Assembly (NCBI GenBank): GCA_002408385.1
Contig: DHSB01000012.1
Span: 378 to 14,987 of the forward strand
Reading direction: 5' to 3'
Length of the DNA stretch: 14,610 bases
Origin: Myxococcales bacterium UBA5297
GTDB taxonomy: Bacteria > Myxococcota > Myxococcia > Myxococcales > UBA5297
Shown here piece by piece: positions 12,356 through 14,610 of this stretch (position 1 is the stretch's first letter; every line of letters starts with the position of its first letter). Under the pieces are notes generated by a model that made no database searches, was not told the origin of the DNA, and worked only from the letters and a program-made list of their open reading frames with translations. The translations under genes and the position numbers were made by a program.

Positions 12356-14098
12356 CTACTTCGCCTCCCCGCGCGCCTCCGACGCCTCCTCCGGCTCGGC
12401 GAGCAGCGCTTCGGCGGTCGAAAAGACCGGCCGGATGTCGGTCGGGATGTCCTTCAGCTTCGCCAACGCCTTCTTGACCTGCGGGCGCAGCACGCCGAGC
12501 TCGTCGAGAAGCTTGCTCGCCGCGGCCCGGTTCCCGCTGGCCTCGATGACGATCAGCTCGCGCGAGAGTTTGGGCACCGCCTTCTTCATCTTCGCGACGT
12601 CGACCGTGAAGCTCCCGTCGGGCCGGGCCACCACCGCGCCGCGGTCGAACAAGTAGTTGAGCTGCACCGCCATCGACTTGCCATGCGACTCCTCGATGCC
12701 AAAGCGCAGGGTCCGAAAGCCCGACGCCAGGTAGGTCATGTAGAGCTCGCGCTCGGCGTTCGGCCAGAAGAGCGCCTCGAGCTTGAGGCGCTTCGCGTTG
12801 TCGAGCAGGTACTGGACCGCGAAGAGCCCGACGACGTCGGCCTTGGCCTCCTCGATGGCGCTGTAGAGCTCGGCGAGCTCCTTGCGCACGGTGGTCTTGC
12901 GCCCGTCGACACTGATGCGATGCAGCCCGAGCCCGTGCGACAGCTCGTGAGCGAGGATGTGCATGAAGAAGGCCTCGAAGCTGACCGCGGCCCGGTCGCC
13001 TGGGACGAGGACCCGCGCGGCGATCGGCTTCAGGATGGCGCCGAACTTCGCCTCCTGGACGTTCTTGAGCATCACCCGCTTGCTGCCCTTCTTCTGCACG
13101 ACCCGTTCGTCGTTGGGCAGGTTGAAGGCCGCGGCCTGCACCCCGTGCGCGGCATCGCCGGCGCCGAAGACCTGGTTGACCACGCGAATCGGCGAGAGCG
13201 CGCCGAGCTTCTTGTTGCGGTGCTCGGGCGGCACCGGGAGGTTGTCCTCTATCTCCTGCAGGTGCGAGGAGAGCGCGGCGAGCCGGGAGGTCTCGGCCTG
13301 GTCGCGGAGGGTGACGTAGGCCTCGAAGGCCGCCTTGAAGCCGAACAGCTCGTCCGCGTAGGTCTCGTAGGGCCCGATGGTCACGTCGATGGGCGCGTCG
13401 AGCTCCATCCAGGCGATCTCGCTGTCGTAGTAGTCGTTCAGCAGGAACGCGTCGGCGCGCCGGGTCAGGAACGCCTTCAGGCTCGCGTTGTCGGTGAGCG
13501 CGGCGGCCTCGCGCAGCAGCCCGGCGGCGACCTCGAGCTCGGCTTCGTACTCCTTGCTGTACGGCACGACGTAGAGCCGCCGGTCCTCGGTCCGGCGCAC
13601 GACGCTGAAGAACCCCTTGGCCTGCGCCTGGCGCTCCGGCGCCAGCTTCTCGAACCAGGAGAAGAACTCCTCGCGCGTCATGTCCCGCGGGTAGTAGTTG
13701 GCGCCCAGCGGCTTGCGCGCCGGCACTCCAGGCAGGAACGCGGTGTAGCCGTCGAGCTCGGACCAGGGGCCTTTGTTGAGCCAGAAGTACTCGAACCGCG
13801 CGGCTCCCAACGCGTCGCCGGCGCCGCGCAGGCCCGAGAGGAGCTGCGCGTTTCCGCTCCAGAGCTGCTCGAGGAAGATCTCGTCGATGACCTTCGCCGC
13901 CTCGATGAGCTTGCGCAGCGCCTGGCGATCGCCAGCCGAGAGGCCCGCGAGATCGGCGGTGACCGGCGTCGAGACGAAGCGCGACATCATGCGCTCGAGC
14001 CCGACGGCGCCCGGCGGGCGCGCCTTGGGCGCGGCATAGGCGGGCGAGGCGGCAAACGAAAGCGCGAGCGCAGTGACGAGCTGTGGGAGTACCTTCAT
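12356..14098 (-). CDS. Secreted M49-like zinc metallopeptidase
   Basis: 580 aa. A Sec signal peptide (1-22, cut after AYA) exports it. The zinc site is HELSHGLG (384-391; His384, catalytic Glu385, His388) with the third ligand expected in EEAKAD (416-421, probably Glu417 by analogy with dipeptidyl peptidase III). The surrounding VRKELAELYSAIEEAKADVVGL pattern is typical of bacterial M49/DPP III-like proteins, which remove dipeptides from peptide N-termini. True DPP III has HExxxH; this protein has HExxH, as in some bacterial relatives, so its substrate and activity are uncertain. The ATG at 14098 has GAGGA four bases before it and gives the signal peptide at once; the ATG at 14134 adds twelve unsuitable residues. 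It is a single gene, divergent from the Rossmann gene. Confidence 0.87.
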   Translation of the reverse strand: MKVLPQLVTALALSFAASPAYAAPKARPPGAVGLERMMSRFVSTPVTADLAGLSAGDRQALRKLIEAAKVIDEIFLEQLWSGNAQLLSGLRGAGDALGAARFEYFWLNKGPWSELDGYTAFLPGVPARKPLGANYYPRDMTREEFFSWFEKLAPERQAQAKGFFSVVRRTEDRRLYVVPYSKEYEAELEVAAGLLREAAALTDNASLKAFLTRRADAFLLNDYYDSEIAWMELDAPIDVTIGPYETYADELFGFKAAFEAYVTLRDQAETSRLAALSSHLQEIEDNLPVPPEHRNKKLGALSPIRVVNQVFGAGDAAHGVQAAAFNLPNDERVVQKKGSKRVMLKNVQEAKFGAILKPIAARVLVPGDRAAVSFEAFFMHILAHELSHGLGLHRISVDGRKTTVRKELAELYSAIEEAKADVVGLFAVQYLLDNAKRLKLEALFWPNAERELYMTYLASGFRTLRFGIEESHGKSMAVQLNYLFDRGAVVARPDGSFTVDVAKMKKAVPKLSRELIVIEASGNRAAASKLLDELGVLRPQVKKALAKLKDIPTDIRPVFSTAEALLAEPEEASEARGEAK

Positions 14099-14298
14099 TC
14101 GCGTCCTCGCGGGGTTGCCTGACGAGAGTGGCATTCCCTAGCACAGCCGCGGCGCCGCTGCCGGCGCGGCCTGATCGGCCGACACGAGGGGCGGCCCTCC
14201 GGATACGGGGTCGAATCGGGCGACAGAGCCCCGGCGGCCGACACGGAAGGTCGGCCTTCCGAAGACGAGGGCGGCCATCAGGAGAAAGGCGGTCGCAG
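14099..14298. other. Divergent spacer with hairpin repeats
   Basis: 200 bp between the divergent peptidase and Rossmann genes. More than half is occupied by the direct repeats at 14176-14275. No clear promoter motif was found on either strand. Confidence 0.6.
14176..14275. repeat. Two 35-bp direct repeats forming hairpins
   Basis: Copies at 14176-14210 and 14235-14270 share CGGCCGACACG and then a hairpin: GAGGG-GCGG-CCCTC (14186-14199) and GGAAGG-TCGG-CCTTCC (14245-14260). The third pair from the loop is G-C in the first and A-T in the second, so both sides changed together. A degenerate third copy of the middle part starts at about 14264. Possibly a dispersed intergenic palindromic element. 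Confidence 0.7.
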
Positions 14299-14610
14299 AT
14301 GCGAGAGCGCGTCCTCTTCATCGCGGGCTCGACCGGCGTCGTCGGCCGGGCGCTGGTCGAACAGGCGGGAGCCCGCCAGGTGGCCATCGTTCCTCAGGTG
14401 CGGCCGAAGCGAGCCGCCACCGGGCCGGTCGATCCCCGCGCGGCCGTCCTCGACCTGGGCGACGGGGACGCGCTCGCCGAGGTCCTCGCCCGCTGCACGA
14501 CGGTCGTCCAGCCTATCGGCACGATGCGCAAGCGCTTCGAGACCGGCGACACCTACGAGACGAGCGACGTCGGCACCACCGCGCAGCTCGTCGCCGCGGC
14601 GAGGCGCGCG
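14299..14610 (+). CDS. NAD(P)-binding Rossmann-fold protein (truncated by window end)
   Basis: First 104 residues only; the frame runs off the window. The start RVLFIAGSTGVVGRALVEQA has the GxxGxxG cofactor motif (GSTGVVG, 10-16) right after the first beta strand. It is followed by DLGDGDALAEVLARCTTVVQPIGTMRKRF and then TYETSDVGTTAQLVAAAR, where the D and G-T-T pattern resembles atypical short-chain dehydrogenase (NmrA/HTATIP2-like NAD(P)H-binding) proteins. AAGG lies 9 bp before the ATG. Substrate unknown. Confidence 0.85.
   Translation, partial: MRERVLFIAGSTGVVGRALVEQAGARQVAIVPQVRPKRAATGPVDPRAAVLDLGDGDALAEVLARCTTVVQPIGTMRKRFETGDTYETSDVGTTAQLVAAARRA

Noticed and set aside
12240..14387. 715-residue minus-strand frame
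   Set aside because: It is a second frame of the peptidase gene, very rich in Arg, Ala and Gly, and lacks the zinc motifs and signal peptide of the true frame.

Overview
The window is about 70% GC, with tightly packed genes, strongly GC-ending codons and no insertion sequence, tRNA, rRNA or CRISPR array. The gene families suggest a Myxococcota or other deltaproteobacterial-type chromosome: a Tgl/PilW-type TPR protein next to RodZ, phasin-like proteins, an ECF sigma factor with a zinc-binding anti-sigma factor, and several conserved-looking unknown proteins. This placement is inferred from style and content; there is no marker gene for taxonomy.

Layout: (1) 36-4151, minus strand, is a six-gene run behind one good sigma70-type promoter (about 4200-4227): a secreted unknown protein, a small membrane-associated unknown protein, a Tgl/PilW-like TPR protein, a short RodZ-like HTH-membrane protein, RecO and a PfkB-family sugar kinase. 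Gaps are 8-12 bp or 4-bp ATGA overlaps. (2) 4330-6077, minus strand: phasin-like protein, lytic transglycosylase and QueE. (3) 6271-6708, minus strand: a second phasin-like protein with a Lys/Ala/Pro tail and a GTG start. (4) 7034-9425, plus strand: ECF sigma factor, ZAS-type anti-sigma factor and a large membrane protein joining an STN-like domain to bactofilin-like repeats. (5) 9697-10536, plus strand: ProC. (6) 10537-11331: a long non-coding stretch with an 11-bp inverted repeat, five tandem 42-bp repeats each carrying a dyad, and further hairpins. (7) 11332-12030, plus strand: an unknown helical protein followed by two terminators in tandem. (8) 12356-14098, minus strand: a secreted M49-like zinc peptidase. 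(9) 14299 to the window end, plus strand: a truncated NAD(P)-binding Rossmann protein, divergent from the peptidase across a spacer with hairpin repeats.

Functionally, block 1 mixes envelope and polarity factors (PilW-type TPR and RodZ, a gene order shared with many Proteobacteria) with housekeeping genes. Block 4 is a self-contained stress or cell-surface signalling operon. Its third gene is the most unusual protein here, because STN domains are the part of TonB-dependent transducers that talks to anti-sigma factors. The 42-bp array downstream of proC is the most unusual non-coding element.
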